Shown in pieces: positions 25,948 through 34,576 of a stretch of 64,000 bases of DNA. Source of the DNA: Paenibacillus ehimensis NBRC 15659. GTDB lineage: Bacteria; Bacillota; Bacilli; Paenibacillales; NBRC-103111. Each line of letters opens with the position of its first letter. Positions within the stretch are counted from its first letter, which is position 1. A program made the translations under genes and the position numbers. The notes under the pieces are model-generated. The model was not told the origin of the DNA, searched no databases, and saw only the letters and a program-made list of their open reading frames with translations. The stretch spans positions 1 to 64,000 of the forward strand of contig NZ_BILX01000034.1 of the NCBI RefSeq assembly GCF_004000785.1, written 5' to 3'.

Positions 25948-27003
25948 TTATTCTTGCTCTTCAAACAGCGCCAATTCTTCCTCTTCGGACTCGTCGTCCG
26001 TATTCGGTCCGACCACCGGAATCAGATTGCTGTTCTCACGAATTTTCTTCTCGATGGCGTCGGCGATATGCGGGTTTTCCTTCAAGAACTGTTTCGCATT
26101 TTCACGTCCTTGGCCGAGGCGGTCGTTATTGTAAGAATACCATGCGCCGCTCTTTTGGATGACATCCATCTCGGTGGCGATATCGACGATACTGCCTTCC
26201 TTGGAAATGCCTTCGCCGTACATAATATCGATATCCGCTTGCTTGAACGGAGGCGCTACTTTGTTTTTGACGACTTTGATCCGGGTCCGGTTACCCACCA
26301 TATCGTTGCCTTGCTTGATCGTCTCTACGCGGCGTACGTCAAGCCGGATGGACGAATAAAACTTGAGCGCGCGGCCCCCTGGAGTCGTCTCCGGGTTGCC
26401 GAACATTACGCCGACCTTCTCGCGCAATTGGTTGATAAAGATAGCGATCGTCTTAGACTTGTTGATCGCCCCGGACAGCTTCCGCAGCGCCTGCGACATA
26501 AGGCGGGCCTGCAAGCCGACGTGAGAGTCCCCCATCTCGCCTTCGATTTCGGCCTTCGGTACGAGAGCCGCAACCGAGTCGATGACGATGATGTCAACCG
26601 CGCCGCTGCGCACCAGCGCTTCCGCAATTTCCAGCGCTTGCTCGCCCGTATCGGGCTGGGAAAGCAGCAGCTCGTCGATGTTGATGCCGAGCTTGCTTGC
26701 ATACGACGGGTCCAGCGCGTGCTCCGCATCAATGAACGCCGCGGTGCCGCCGACTCTCTGAACTTCGGCGATGGCATGAAGCGCTACCGTCGTTTTACCG
26801 GACGATTCCGGCCCGTATACCTCTATAATTCTACCTCGCGGAAATCCGCCGATGCCCAGGGCGATATCCAAGGCCAGCGATCCGCTCGGGATCGTCTCTA
26901 CCTGCATATGGGTTGATTCGCCCAATTTCATGATCGAACCTTTCCCGAATTGCTTTTCAATTTGACGAAGGGCATTTTCCAAGGCTGCGCGCCGATCTGA
27001 CAA
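25948..27003 (-). CDS. recA: Recombinase RecA
   Basis: A 351-residue RecA. The Walker A is GPESSGKTT near residue 66, the Walker B region [10 protein letters not shown] near 140, then loop L2 with [15 protein letters not shown]. The C-terminus is acidic ([18 protein letters not shown]). TTG 27003 is chosen as start: it has AAGGA ten bases upstream and gives the N-terminus [12 protein letters not shown] usual for this group; GTG 27012 lies too near the site. Its promoter has a LexA-type box immediately upstream of the -35, so it should be SOS-induced. A terminator ends the cinA transcript before it. Confidence 0.97.
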   Translation of the reverse strand: MSDRRAALENALRQIEKQFGKGSIMKLGESTHMQVETIPSGSLALDIALGIGGFPRGRIIEVYGPESSGKTTVALHAIAEVQRVGGTAAFIDAEHALDPSYASKLGINIDELLLSQPDTGEQALEIAEALVRSGAVDIIVIDSVAALVPKAEIEGEMGDSHVGLQARLMSQALRKLSGAINKSKTIAIFINQLREKVGVMFGNPETTPGGRALKFYSSIRLDVRRVETIKQGNDMVGNRTRIKVVKNKVAPPFKQADIDIMYGEGISKEGSIVDIATEMDVIQKSGAWYSYNNDRLGQGRENAKQFLKENPHIADAIEKKIRENSNLIPVVGPNTDDESEEEELALFEEQE

Positions 27004-27039
27004 AAGAATCACGTCCTTTTTTATTTATCTGCTGATACC

Positions 27040-27068
27040 ATATTACCGTGTTTTGAATCGGCTGACAA
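27040..27068 (-). promoter_or_regulatory. Sigma-A promoter of recA
   Basis: TTGTCA, 17 bases, TAATAT on the minus strand, 37 bases before the TTG start. Confidence 0.75.
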
Positions 27069-27077
27069 GCATTTTTC

Positions 27078-27091
27078 CGAACATACATTCG
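27078..27091 (-). promoter_or_regulatory. LexA (SOS) box upstream of recA
   Basis: CGAATGTATGTTCG differs at one position from the Gram-positive consensus CGAAC-N4-GTTCG. It sits ten bases upstream of the -35. Confidence 0.8.
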
Positions 27092-27100
27092 CTTGCTTGG

Positions 27101-27143
27101 CAAAAGAAAAACCGTAACACATTTGGTTCAAAATGTTACGGTT
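27101..27143 (-). terminator. Intrinsic terminator after cinA
   Basis: AACCGTAACA pairs with TGTTACGGTT, then TTTTTCTTTT on the minus strand. It isolates recA from cinA, unlike bacteria where the two share a transcript. Confidence 0.8.
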
Positions 27144-27187
27144 CTTCCGCTAAAATCTATTATACTTTATTTTGGCTTTTCTGGCAA

Positions 27188-28435
27188 CTATGATTTTATC
27201 GTTTTCCACAAGTGATAGAGCGCGCTTTTGGCTGCCCGCAGCTTGATCGTTTCGCGGTTGCCGGACAGCTGGAGCTTGATGGCAAAGGCTTGTCCGTTCC
27301 GGTGCGCGAGACCTGCGTAAACCAAGCCGACCGGCTTGCCTTCCGTCTCGTCCGGCCCTGCGACGCCGGTAATCGATACGGCAACGTCCGCATCCAGCAG
27401 ACGAAGCGTATTGCGGGCCAGCTCCGCCGCGGTCTCCTCGCTGACGGCGCCGGGCGCGCCCGGCCCTTCCAGCAGATCCATCGGAACACCGAGCAGCTTA
27501 TGCTTTAACGCCACGGAGTAGCAAATGACGCCCCCCAAAAACGATTGCGAGCTCCCCGGAACGGCTGTCAGCAAATCGCTGAGCAGGCCTCCCGTGCAGC
27601 TCTCGGCGACGGCAAGCTTTTGCCCGCTCTCCGCAAGCATTCGCAGCACCTGCTGCTCCAGCGTAATGTCTTCTGCCGCGTAAATGTGCTCGTTCAGCCG
27701 GCCCCGGATTTCCGCTTCCAGCGGACGGAGTCTGGCCATCGCCTCGTCGGCCGAGGAAGCGCGCGTTGTGAGCCGGATAGCCACCTCCCCCTCCTTGGCA
27801 TAAGGAGCAATGGTCGGGTCCGTCTGCGCCTCGATTAAATCGATCAAGGCATGCTCGAGCGCCGACTCTCCGATCCCCGCGAATTTCAGCATGATCGAGT
27901 AAAGCGGCTGCACATGGTCCATCTTGGATTCAATCCAAGGCTTGGCATACCGGTCGAACATCGGCTTCATCTCTTTGGGCGGGCCGGGAAGCAAAATGTA
28001 ATGCGTACCCTCATGCGTCACCGCTACGCCTACCGCAAGCCCCGTATCGTTGGGCAGCGGGTCGCTTTGCTCCAGCATCAGCGCCTGCCGCGCATTGCTT
28101 TCCACCATCGGGATGCCCCGCCGCTGGAACATTTCGGTCATTTTATTCATCGAAGGCTCATGAATGACAAGCTTTTGCCCGAGCACTTCACCCAGCACGT
28201 CCTTCGTCAAATCGTCCTGCGTCGGTCCGAGTCCGCCCGTGCAAATAATGAGATCCGCACGGCCTTTGGCGATATGCAGCGACTCTTTGATCCGCGAGAC
28301 GTTGTCGCCGACGACCGTCTGGAAATAAACGCCTACGCCGATATCCGCAAGGCCTTTGGCCAAGTACTGCGCATTCGTATTTACGATTTGTCCCATCAGC
28401 AGCTCGGTGCCGACGGCTATGATCTCAGCTCTCAC
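27188..28435 (-). CDS. cinA: CinA: competence/damage-inducible protein (NMN amidase/ADP-ribose pyrophosphatase)
   Basis: A 415-residue two-domain CinA. The N-terminal MoCF-like domain has GTELLMGQIVNTNAQYLA at the start and TGGLGPTQDDLTKD near 68. The C-terminal NMN-deamidase domain starts about 255 with AESCTGGLLSD near 275 and ITGVAGPDETEG near 350. CinA proteins act in NAD recycling, and in some naturally competent species are linked to RecA. The GTG start is preceded by GGAGGCG. It lies between pgsA and recA, the classic order of Firmicutes. Confidence 0.94.
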   Translation of the reverse strand: MRAEIIAVGTELLMGQIVNTNAQYLAKGLADIGVGVYFQTVVGDNVSRIKESLHIAKGRADLIICTGGLGPTQDDLTKDVLGEVLGQKLVIHEPSMNKMTEMFQRRGIPMVESNARQALMLEQSDPLPNDTGLAVGVAVTHEGTHYILLPGPPKEMKPMFDRYAKPWIESKMDHVQPLYSIMLKFAGIGESALEHALIDLIEAQTDPTIAPYAKEGEVAIRLTTRASSADEAMARLRPLEAEIRGRLNEHIYAAEDITLEQQVLRMLAESGQKLAVAESCTGGLLSDLLTAVPGSSQSFLGGVICYSVALKHKLLGVPMDLLEGPGAPGAVSEETAAELARNTLRLLDADVAVSITGVAGPDETEGKPVGLVYAGLAHRNGQAFAIKLQLSGNRETIKLRAAKSALYHLWKTIKS

Positions 28436-28473
28436 GGTACGCCTCCAAACAGCACAAAAACAATAGGCTGTCC

Positions 28474-29061
28474 CTACTGTTTTTGATCGCTAAAGTTAAT
28501 GACATGCTTGTTCTTGATAAAATAATCGAAGCCCGAATAAATCGTGATGATAGCGGCAATCCAACTGGCTACGATGTCGAAGCGGAAGTTGATGAACGCA
28601 AATGGAAAATTGTTGATAAGCAGTGCGATAATGGCTGTAATCTGCGCCGCCGTCTTCCATTTCCCCCATTTGCTGGCCGCGATGACGGACCCTTCGAGCA
28701 AAGCGATTTGCCGCAAGCCGGTGACGGCGAACTCGCGGCTGATGATCACGATGACGATCCAAGCGTCAACCTTGTTCATTTCAACGAGCGAGATCAATAC
28801 GGCAGACACCAAAAGCTTGTCGGCCAGCGGATCCAGAAGCTTGCCCAAATTGGTGACAAGCTTCCGTTTTCTGGCGATATATCCGTCCAAACTGTCGGTG
28901 CTGGCGGCTACGATAAAGATCAGCGCCGCGATAATCTGGTTGTACGTAATGCTGAACTGCTCGATGCGAATGTGCGGAAACTTAACGTTGACGAGCAGAA
29001 ATAACATGATGATCGGAACCAGAAATATTCTCGCCAGAGTGATCCGGTTGGCCAGATTCAT
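28474..29061 (-). CDS. pgsA: CDP-diacylglycerol-glycerol-3-phosphate 3-phosphatidyltransferase
   Basis: A 195-residue integral membrane enzyme making phosphatidylglycerol phosphate. The CDP-alcohol phosphotransferase motif is complete: DGYIAR, then GKLLDPLADK near residues 60-85 (D-G-x2-A-R-x8-G-x3-D-x3-D). Several hydrophobic helices surround it. The start overlaps the rimO stop by four bases (ATGA), so translation is coupled. cinA follows after 38 bases. Confidence 0.96.
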   Translation of the reverse strand: MNLANRITLARIFLVPIIMLFLLVNVKFPHIRIEQFSITYNQIIAALIFIVAASTDSLDGYIARKRKLVTNLGKLLDPLADKLLVSAVLISLVEMNKVDAWIVIVIISREFAVTGLRQIALLEGSVIAASKWGKWKTAAQITAIIALLINNFPFAFINFRFDIVASWIAAIITIYSGFDYFIKNKHVINFSDQKQ

Positions 29062-30386
29062 GCCACGACCTCCCCGGACAAGTCGAACTCGAATGAGTGG
29101 GTAATGCGAACCTTGGCAATTTCGCCGATTTTGAGCTGCCCGCCGCCGACAAATACCTCCCCGTCGATCTCGGGAGCATCGTACTGCGACCGGCCCACGT
29201 AGACGTCGTTGCGACCGTCGTATTTTTCGATCAAAACGTCAATCACTTGACCGATGCGCTCGCCGTTGCGCTCGTTTGCAATCTCGCGCTGCAGCTCCAT
29301 GAGCACGTTCGAGCGGTATTCTTTAACTTCGTCCGGCACTTGGTCCGGCAGACGGGAAGCAGGCGTATCTTCCTCCTTGGAATAAGTGAAGACGCCTAAA
29401 CGGTCGAATTTCACTTCGCGGATAAACGATTTCAGATTCTCGAAATCTTCTTCCGTTTCCCCTGGGAAACCGACAATAATCGACGTACGAAGCGATACGC
29501 CCGGAATCCGTTCGCGGATTTTGCGGATCAGCTCCCGTGCGTCCCGCTGACGCCCCGGACGCCGCATCCGCTTCAAGATGCTGTCTTCGCTGTGCTGCAA
29601 GGGCATATCGATGTATTTGCACACTTTAGGGTTGTTGGCAATGACATCGATCAACTCGTCCGTAAAAAAGCCGGGATACGCGTAATGCAGCCGCACCCAT
29701 TCGATGCCCGGCACGGCGCTTACCCGGTTCATCAGCTCCGGCAGCATGAACGTATCGTACAGATCCGTCCCGTAGTTGGTCGAATCCTGTGCGATCAGGC
29801 TGATCTCCCGGACGCCCTGCGATGCAAGCTGGGCCACCTCGTCCAAAATCGATTCGACGGAACGGCTGCGGAACTTGCCCCGCATGATCGGAATGCTGCA
29901 GAACGTACAGGCGTTGTCGCAGCCCTCTGCAATTTTCACATAAGCCGTATAGCGCGGAGTCGCCATCCTTCTCGGCAGCTTCTGCTCGTAGTTGAACACC
30001 GGATTGCCGACCATCACAGGCTTGCGGCCGACCAGCGCCTGATCGATAATGTCGTTGATATTGTGGAAATCCCCGGTCCCGACGATTCCGTCGATCTCCG
30101 GCATCTCTTTCATCAATTCTTCCTTATACCGCTGGGTCAGGCAGCCTGATACGATCAGCGCCTTGAGATTGGCCGTCTCCTTCAGCTCCGCCAAATCCAG
30201 AATCGTGTTGACGGACTCCTCTTTGGCTGCATCGATAAATCCGCATGTATTTACAATAATGATGGTCGCTTCTTCTTTATCGTTAACCAGGGAATACCCG
30301 CGCTCATGCACGAGCCCGGACATGATCTCCGAATCGACCAGGTTTTTCTCACATCCTAAGGTAACCACTTTCACTTTCTCTGTCAT
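29058..30386 (-). CDS. rimO: Ribosomal protein S12 methylthiotransferase RimO
   Basis: A 442-residue radical-SAM methylthiotransferase. The N-terminal Cys set is VTLGCEKNLVDSE, NTCGFIDAAKEES and SGCLTQRY, then GCDNACTFCSIPIMRG, and a C-terminal TRAM domain. KNLVDSE and CSIP favour RimO over MiaB; miaB itself is at 15.8 kb. It methylthiolates an Asp of ribosomal protein S12. It begins the rimO-pgsA-cinA unit, after the yajQ terminator. Confidence 0.95.
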   Translation of the reverse strand: MTEKVKVVTLGCEKNLVDSEIMSGLVHERGYSLVNDKEEATIIIVNTCGFIDAAKEESVNTILDLAELKETANLKALIVSGCLTQRYKEELMKEMPEIDGIVGTGDFHNINDIIDQALVGRKPVMVGNPVFNYEQKLPRRMATPRYTAYVKIAEGCDNACTFCSIPIMRGKFRSRSVESILDEVAQLASQGVREISLIAQDSTNYGTDLYDTFMLPELMNRVSAVPGIEWVRLHYAYPGFFTDELIDVIANNPKVCKYIDMPLQHSEDSILKRMRRPGRQRDARELIRKIRERIPGVSLRTSIIVGFPGETEEDFENLKSFIREVKFDRLGVFTYSKEEDTPASRLPDQVPDEVKEYRSNVLMELQREIANERNGERIGQVIDVLIEKYDGRNDVYVGRSQYDAPEIDGEVFVGGGQLKIGEIAKVRITHSFEFDLSGEVVA

Positions 30387-30469
30387 GTCTGAAATCCTCC
30401 ACCATGGTTAGTACCTTTTACTACTAAACGGTTTGGTTCAAGTATAATATACCGCGTGAAAAGGTGTCA

Positions 30470-30508
30470 AAAGCAGCAAAAATACCTTACGGACCCGTTT
30501 CCGTAAGG
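30470..30508 (-). terminator. Intrinsic terminator after yajQ
   Basis: CCTTACGGA pairs perfectly with TCCGTAAGG around a six-base loop, then TATTTTTG on the minus strand. Confidence 0.85.
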
Positions 30509-30528
30509 CAGCCGAACCGTTCTTGGCC

Positions 30529-31020
30529 TTACCTGAAATTGATAAACTGAAGTTCGAGCGGAAGATCCGCCTTCCGGAGCAGCGCTATAACTTGCTGCAA
30601 GTCGTCCTTGCTTTTTCCGGTTACCCGAATTTGATCCCCTTGAATCTGGCTTTTCACCTTCAGCTTGGAATCGCGGATCAGCACGTTGATTTTTTTGGCG
30701 TTGTCCTGATCGATCCCCTGCTTGACTTTAATGCGTTGACGCACCGTACTGCCTGCAGCAGGCTCGACTTTGCCATACTCCAAATTTTTAAGCGATATGC
30801 CGCGCTTCGCCATCTTGGACTGTAAAATGTCCAATACGTTCTGAAGCTTGAAATCGTCGTCGGAGACAACTACCAACTCTTCTTTTTCCAACGAAATACT
30901 GCTCTTGCTTCCTTTGAAATCGAAACGTGTCGCGATCTCCTTTTCCGCCTGATTAATGGCGTTGTTCAGCTCCTGAAGATCCAGCTTCGATACGATATCA
31001 AACGAGTTTTCACTGCTCAC
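30529..31020 (-). CDS. yajQ: YajQ-family nucleotide-binding protein
   Basis: A 163-residue protein, the usual YajQ length, with two ferredoxin-like halves. Typical segments are [19 protein letters not shown] near the start, [13 protein letters not shown] near 33, and [23 protein letters not shown] near the end. YajQ homologues bind nucleotides; some bind cyclic-di-GMP. GTG 31020 has AGGGGA nine bases upstream and gives the conserved N-terminus, while the longer frame to 31053 does not. It lies just after a short unexplained stretch with a small ORF and its own terminator. Confidence 0.92.
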   Translation of the reverse strand: MSSENSFDIVSKLDLQELNNAINQAEKEIATRFDFKGSKSSISLEKEELVVVSDDDFKLQNVLDILQSKMAKRGISLKNLEYGKVEPAAGSTVRQRIKVKQGIDQDNAKKINVLIRDSKLKVKSQIQGDQIRVTGKSKDDLQQVIALLRKADLPLELQFINFR

Positions 31021-31069
31021 AAACTCCGCTCCCCTTTCTTTTCTAAATTCCACGCCCTCTATTGTAACA

Positions 31070-31105
31070 AAAAAGACACCCTCAGCACAAAGCTTTCGCG
31101 TGTCT
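31070..31105 (-). terminator. Probable intrinsic terminator upstream of yajQ
   Basis: AGACAC pairs with GTGTCT around a loop with AGC/GCT pairing, followed by TTTTTTG on the minus strand. The stem is modest. Confidence 0.5.
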
Positions 31106-31157
31106 TGAAGCCGTATTGTTCAAATGCGCTGGAAACTTAAGCGTTGTCGTTGTCGGC

Positions 31158-31313
31158 CTAACGGCGAAACATGTCAAGAACCCCCAGCAGAATGTGGGCC
31201 AACCCGAAACCGAATATTCCGCAGCTCCAAGCATCCGGTGTCAAATACCAGCCGAGCATGCGGACCGGCACGCAAGCCCGGCAACCATCCAACTGGCAGT
31301 CCGGTCGGCACAT
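31158..31313 (-). CDS. Candidate small Cys-rich membrane protein
   Basis: A possible 51-residue gene in a 355-base stretch between the RodZ-like gene and yajQ. The product begins MCRPDCQLDGCRACVPVRML, with four Cys in 13 residues, then has a hydrophobic segment (GIFGFGLAHILLGVLDMF) and ends FRR. An internal ATG at 31259 would give a 33-residue one-helix protein. AAGG lies directly against the first ATG, which is too close, so the start is uncertain. A terminator-like hairpin lies 53 bases downstream. The rest of the gap shows nothing else. Confidence 0.4.
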   Translation of the reverse strand: MCRPDCQLDGCRACVPVRMLGWYLTPDAWSCGIFGFGLAHILLGVLDMFRR

Positions 31314-31375
31314 CCTTCAGGCAAATGAACCCATGTATACGATGTCCAGTATTTCCATTTTGCCGGAGGTTTATG

Positions 31376-32257
31376 CTACGGCTTTTGAATATCGACTTGA
31401 ATTTTTTTCACGTTCGGCTGATCGCCTACGACAACCGGCGAGCCGTTAACGGTTAGTTCAACCGCATTGGCTTTTCCGAAAATCAAGAAAGCCGCATCGG
31501 TCAAATCCCACGTCTTCGTTTCCCCGTTTTTGAACGTCGTGGAATCGATCACCGTTTTATTCGGGCCAGGCGGCGAATCGACCTCGATCCAGCACGAATC
31601 CCCGGTCACTTTCATTTCGATTTTCAGCTTATCCGTACCGGCAACCGTATAATAATCGGTTCCCCGCTCGCTTTTGACCAGCTTAACCTCCGTTGTCGGA
31701 GGCGGTGTCGGGGGCGGCGTGGGCACCTGCACCGGCTTGTTATCCGCAAGCGCTCCGTTCGCGCCATTCGTTCCGTTCGCTCCGGTATTTCCGGGGTCGG
31801 GCGTCTGGGCAGCGGGCTCGACTTTATCGGTAATTTTCTTCGGCAGCTCCTTCGTCGCATCATTCGTATTCCCGGTATAGCTTTGACTCATGTAGTAATA
31901 AATGACCCCAAGGATAAGCACGACGAAGGAAATGACCATCACATTGGACGCCCACTTCCCGAGCCGTTCCGTATTGCGGGTGGTCCGCTTGGTGCGGATC
32001 GGTTCGATTTGCTCCGGCTCCGGTTGCGGGATGACATTCTGATACATGTTCAACACTTCGTTCGGGTCCAGCCCGACCGCTTCGGCATAGCTCTTTATAA
32101 AAGCCCGGACATAAAAGTTCCCGGGCAGCACTTTATAGTTGCCGTCCTCAATCGCTTCCAGATACCGTTTGCGAATCTTGGTTGTTTCCTGCAGGTCATC
32201 GAGAGATATTTTCTTCTCGATTCTGGCTTTTCTTAGCAATTGACCCAGATCGGACAC
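31376..32257 (-). CDS. ymfM: RodZ-like HTH membrane protein (YmfM type)
   Basis: A 293-residue protein. The N-terminal helix-turn-helix (LGQLLRKARIEKKISLDDLQ, residues 4-23) is of the HTH_25 type. One membrane helix follows (VMVISFVVLILGVIYYYM, near 110-128), then a low-complexity Asn/Gly/Pro linker (about 145-195) and a C-terminal beta-rich DUF4115 domain. This is the RodZ plan: the HTH binds MreB in the cytoplasm and helps set rod shape. The GTG start follows AAAGGGGTGA. It lies after ymfK, as in B. subtilis. Confidence 0.88.
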   Translation of the reverse strand: MSDLGQLLRKARIEKKISLDDLQETTKIRKRYLEAIEDGNYKVLPGNFYVRAFIKSYAEAVGLDPNEVLNMYQNVIPQPEPEQIEPIRTKRTTRNTERLGKWASNVMVISFVVLILGVIYYYMSQSYTGNTNDATKELPKKITDKVEPAAQTPDPGNTGANGTNGANGALADNKPVQVPTPPPTPPPTTEVKLVKSERGTDYYTVAGTDKLKIEMKVTGDSCWIEVDSPPGPNKTVIDSTTFKNGETKTWDLTDAAFLIFGKANAVELTVNGSPVVVGDQPNVKKIQVDIQKP

Positions 32258-32297
32258 GTGGTCACCCCTTTCCGACGCTCAGAACCTGGACAGGGCA

Positions 32298-33077
32298 TTA
32301 ATATTCGTCAAATCCGGCCGTGAACGTCTCGTATGTAATTTCTTCGTCCGGTGTATTTCGAAGCTCCACGATGCAGTCAAAATGATCGTATGTATACTGT
32401 GATTCCCGGATAAAAATATCCGGATGCTCGATCACCTTGGTGGAAGGCATCGCCATAATCTCCTGCAGCAGCATATGATGCTTCTCGTTGGAACGGAGCG
32501 TCGAGACGATCCCGTCGATAATAAATACGTTGTTCGGATTCATTTCATCCTCGGAAAGCTGGCTGCGTACCGTCTGACGGAGCAATGTCGAGGAGACGAA
32601 CGTCCAACGCTTGTTGGAACAGACGCTTCCGGCGATAATCGACTCGGTCTTGCCTACGCGCGGCATCCCGCGGAGTCCGACCACATGGTTGCCTTCGCGT
32701 TTGAACAGCTCGCCCAGAAAATCGACCAAAAGTCCCAGTTCGTCCCTGGTAAAACGGAACGTTTTCCGGTCGTCGGAATCCCGTTCGATATAACGGCCGT
32801 GACGGACGGCAAGAATATCGACCAGCTTGGGCGGACGCAATGCCGTTATAGTTATATTATCCACTTTTTTCAACATTTTACCCATTAATTCAACTTTTTC
32901 TTCATCATTCGTCTGCAAAAGCATGCCGCGGGTGCGGTTATCCACCCCGTTGATGGTAACGATATTGATATCGAGCATCCCCATCAGGGAGGCGATGTCC
33001 CCGAGAAGACCCGGACGGTTTTTGTGGATTCGGTATTCCATGTACCACTGCTTGATTTCGTTTGTTTCCGTTATCAT
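32298..33077 (-). CDS. ymfK: YmfK-family protein (DUF3388) with ACT-like N-terminus
   Basis: A 259-residue cytosolic protein. The N-terminal 75 residues look like an ACT domain (EYRIHKNRPGLLGDIASLMG). The remainder has GMPRVGKTES near 140, which resembles a Walker A (GxxxxGKT/S), and NVFIIDGIVS near 185, like a Walker B. This layout matches the DUF3388/YmfK family of sporulating Firmicutes, of unknown function. An amino-acid or nucleotide sensor role is only an inference. It lies between the BMP-like lipoprotein and the RodZ-like gene, all in one direction. Confidence 0.85.
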   Translation of the reverse strand: MITETNEIKQWYMEYRIHKNRPGLLGDIASLMGMLDINIVTINGVDNRTRGMLLQTNDEEKVELMGKMLKKVDNITITALRPPKLVDILAVRHGRYIERDSDDRKTFRFTRDELGLLVDFLGELFKREGNHVVGLRGMPRVGKTESIIAGSVCSNKRWTFVSSTLLRQTVRSQLSEDEMNPNNVFIIDGIVSTLRSNEKHHMLLQEIMAMPSTKVIEHPDIFIRESQYTYDHFDCIVELRNTPDEEITYETFTAGFDEY

Positions 33078-33164
33078 CCGTCGTTCTCCGATCCTAGGTT
33101 TGTGATTGATTACAAAAGAATTCTACAATATTCGCTAAAATCCTCCCCGTTTCAGGGAAGAAAG

Positions 33165-34001
33165 TCACAAATTTTTATTGATTTTCGCTTCGGCGTCCGA
33201 ATATGGCTGAATCCCCGGCATCCATGCTTTCTTGGCCATCATGTCTTCAATGGATGCAAGTATGCCTCCCCACTGCAGCTCGATACCGGTGGCAGCCATG
33301 TTGATCACCGGAACCTGCGTAGCCTTCAGCCTCTGTAATTGCGCCGCTTCCAGCGGAGCGAATACCGCGATCCACGCCGGCCCGTGGCTGTTCACCTGGA
33401 ATTGAAACTGCGTATACCAGCCTTCGGCGTCGGCGAGATTAATATATTCCGCTTCTTCGGAAGGCGCCCACTCGGACGGAATCGGATAAGCCGATGTCGT
33501 TACCCATTCGATCGCCCGGCCATTGTCAAGCTGAAGGCTTACCCACTCGCTCCATTCCTTCCGAAACCGGTCCTCCGGGACCAGCTTTACCATAATGTTA
33601 CTGCCGCTGACCACAGGGGATTGCCGCGCCAGCTGGTCGTCCAGCATTACCCACTTGCGTTCCGGGATATTCGCTGCGGCGGGAAGCGTATTTTGTACTA
33701 AATTATGTCCGGCGACAAGGATATAGTCATAAGATCTGGTTTTAATTTTGGACAGCTGGTCTTCGGTCAGCGCGGTCGTATTGTCCATCCATTCGAAGGC
33801 CGTCTGCTTTTTATCGCGCCAATTGACGAGTGCCGTTTGCAGAGCGGTTTTCACATCGTCCGGCATTTCCTGCCCCGTTACGACGAGAATCGACGATTTT
33901 GCTTGAAGCAAGGCAGGATCGATCGCCGGGATGTTTTTGCCGCAGCCGCTAAGCAAACCTAGAATGCCTATTCCTACAAACAAACGTTTCAGCTTCTTCA
34001 C
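33165..34001 (-). CDS. Lipoprotein resembling BMP/Med periplasmic-binding proteins
   Basis: A 278-residue lipoprotein. Residues 1-20 are basic then hydrophobic with lipobox GLLSGCG, so it is anchored outside the membrane. The segments YDYILVAGHNLVQNTLPAAA followed by RKWVMLDDQ, and later PVINMAATGIELQWGG, resemble the BMP (basic membrane protein) fold of nucleoside-binding lipoproteins, in a divergent form. GTG 34001 has AGAGGT ten bases upstream and gives a proper signal peptide; the frame to 34082 does not. No ABC transporter genes are adjacent. Ligand unknown. Confidence 0.72.
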   Translation of the reverse strand: MKKLKRLFVGIGILGLLSGCGKNIPAIDPALLQAKSSILVVTGQEMPDDVKTALQTALVNWRDKKQTAFEWMDNTTALTEDQLSKIKTRSYDYILVAGHNLVQNTLPAAANIPERKWVMLDDQLARQSPVVSGSNIMVKLVPEDRFRKEWSEWVSLQLDNGRAIEWVTTSAYPIPSEWAPSEEAEYINLADAEGWYTQFQFQVNSHGPAWIAVFAPLEAAQLQRLKATQVPVINMAATGIELQWGGILASIEDMMAKKAWMPGIQPYSDAEAKINKNL

Positions 34002-34200
34002 TTGCGGTTCAACCTCTTTCTCCCGTTCGTCTATACCAGTATATAAGAAAACCGCCCGCGAAGCCAACTCGTGCAGGAACATAAGAAGAGCATCTTATCG
34101 AAGCCATTTCGGGAAAGTACATTCGTGTTTTAACGGAAGCTTTTCTTGCGATATCCAATTCAATCAGCTCCGCTGATAACTTATAAATTCTATATCTATA

Positions 34201-34226
34201 AGAAAAGCCTCCCTGGACAGGAGGCT
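34201..34226 (-). terminator. Intrinsic terminator after ymfJ
   Basis: AGCCTCC pairs perfectly with GGAGGCT, then TTTTCTTAT on the minus strand. Confidence 0.85.
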
Positions 34227-34245
34227 CATGTAAAATGCCGGATAA

Positions 34246-34500
34246 TTAATGATTTGCTTTAGCCAGTTTGACCATGGCCCGGGCCATGACCTTGCGCTCC
34301 TCTTCGTCGCATACGTCCCACAGGTCCTTCAGCACCCGTTCTTCTTTATTTTCCGGATCGACTTTATCAGACAAAAATTCACCGATTTGGAAAGCGAGCT
34401 GCGAGATCGTCTCCTCCGTCATCCCTGCCCGTTCCGCTTGTTCTACACGCTCTCCCAAAAATTCTTTCCAACGGTCGAACACTTTAAGCACCGTAGCCAT
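34246..34500 (-). CDS. ymfJ: DUF3243-family protein (YmfJ)
   Basis: An 84-residue acidic, helical cytosolic protein of the YmfJ family. It shows VFDRWKEFLGERVEQAE near the start, GEFLSDKVDPENKEERVLKDLW in the middle and ERKVMARAMVKL near the end. Function unknown. It lies after the SDR gene (ymfI), the same order as in B. subtilis, and ends with a clear terminator, which closes the ymfF-H-I-J block. Confidence 0.9.
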   Translation of the reverse strand: MATVLKVFDRWKEFLGERVEQAERAGMTEETISQLAFQIGEFLSDKVDPENKEERVLKDLWDVCDEEERKVMARAMVKLAKANH

Positions 34501-34576
34501 GTATGCATCCTCCTTATCGAAATGAATGTCGTTACATCATTAATGTTTGCATTTCGATAAGGATTTATACGGGACG

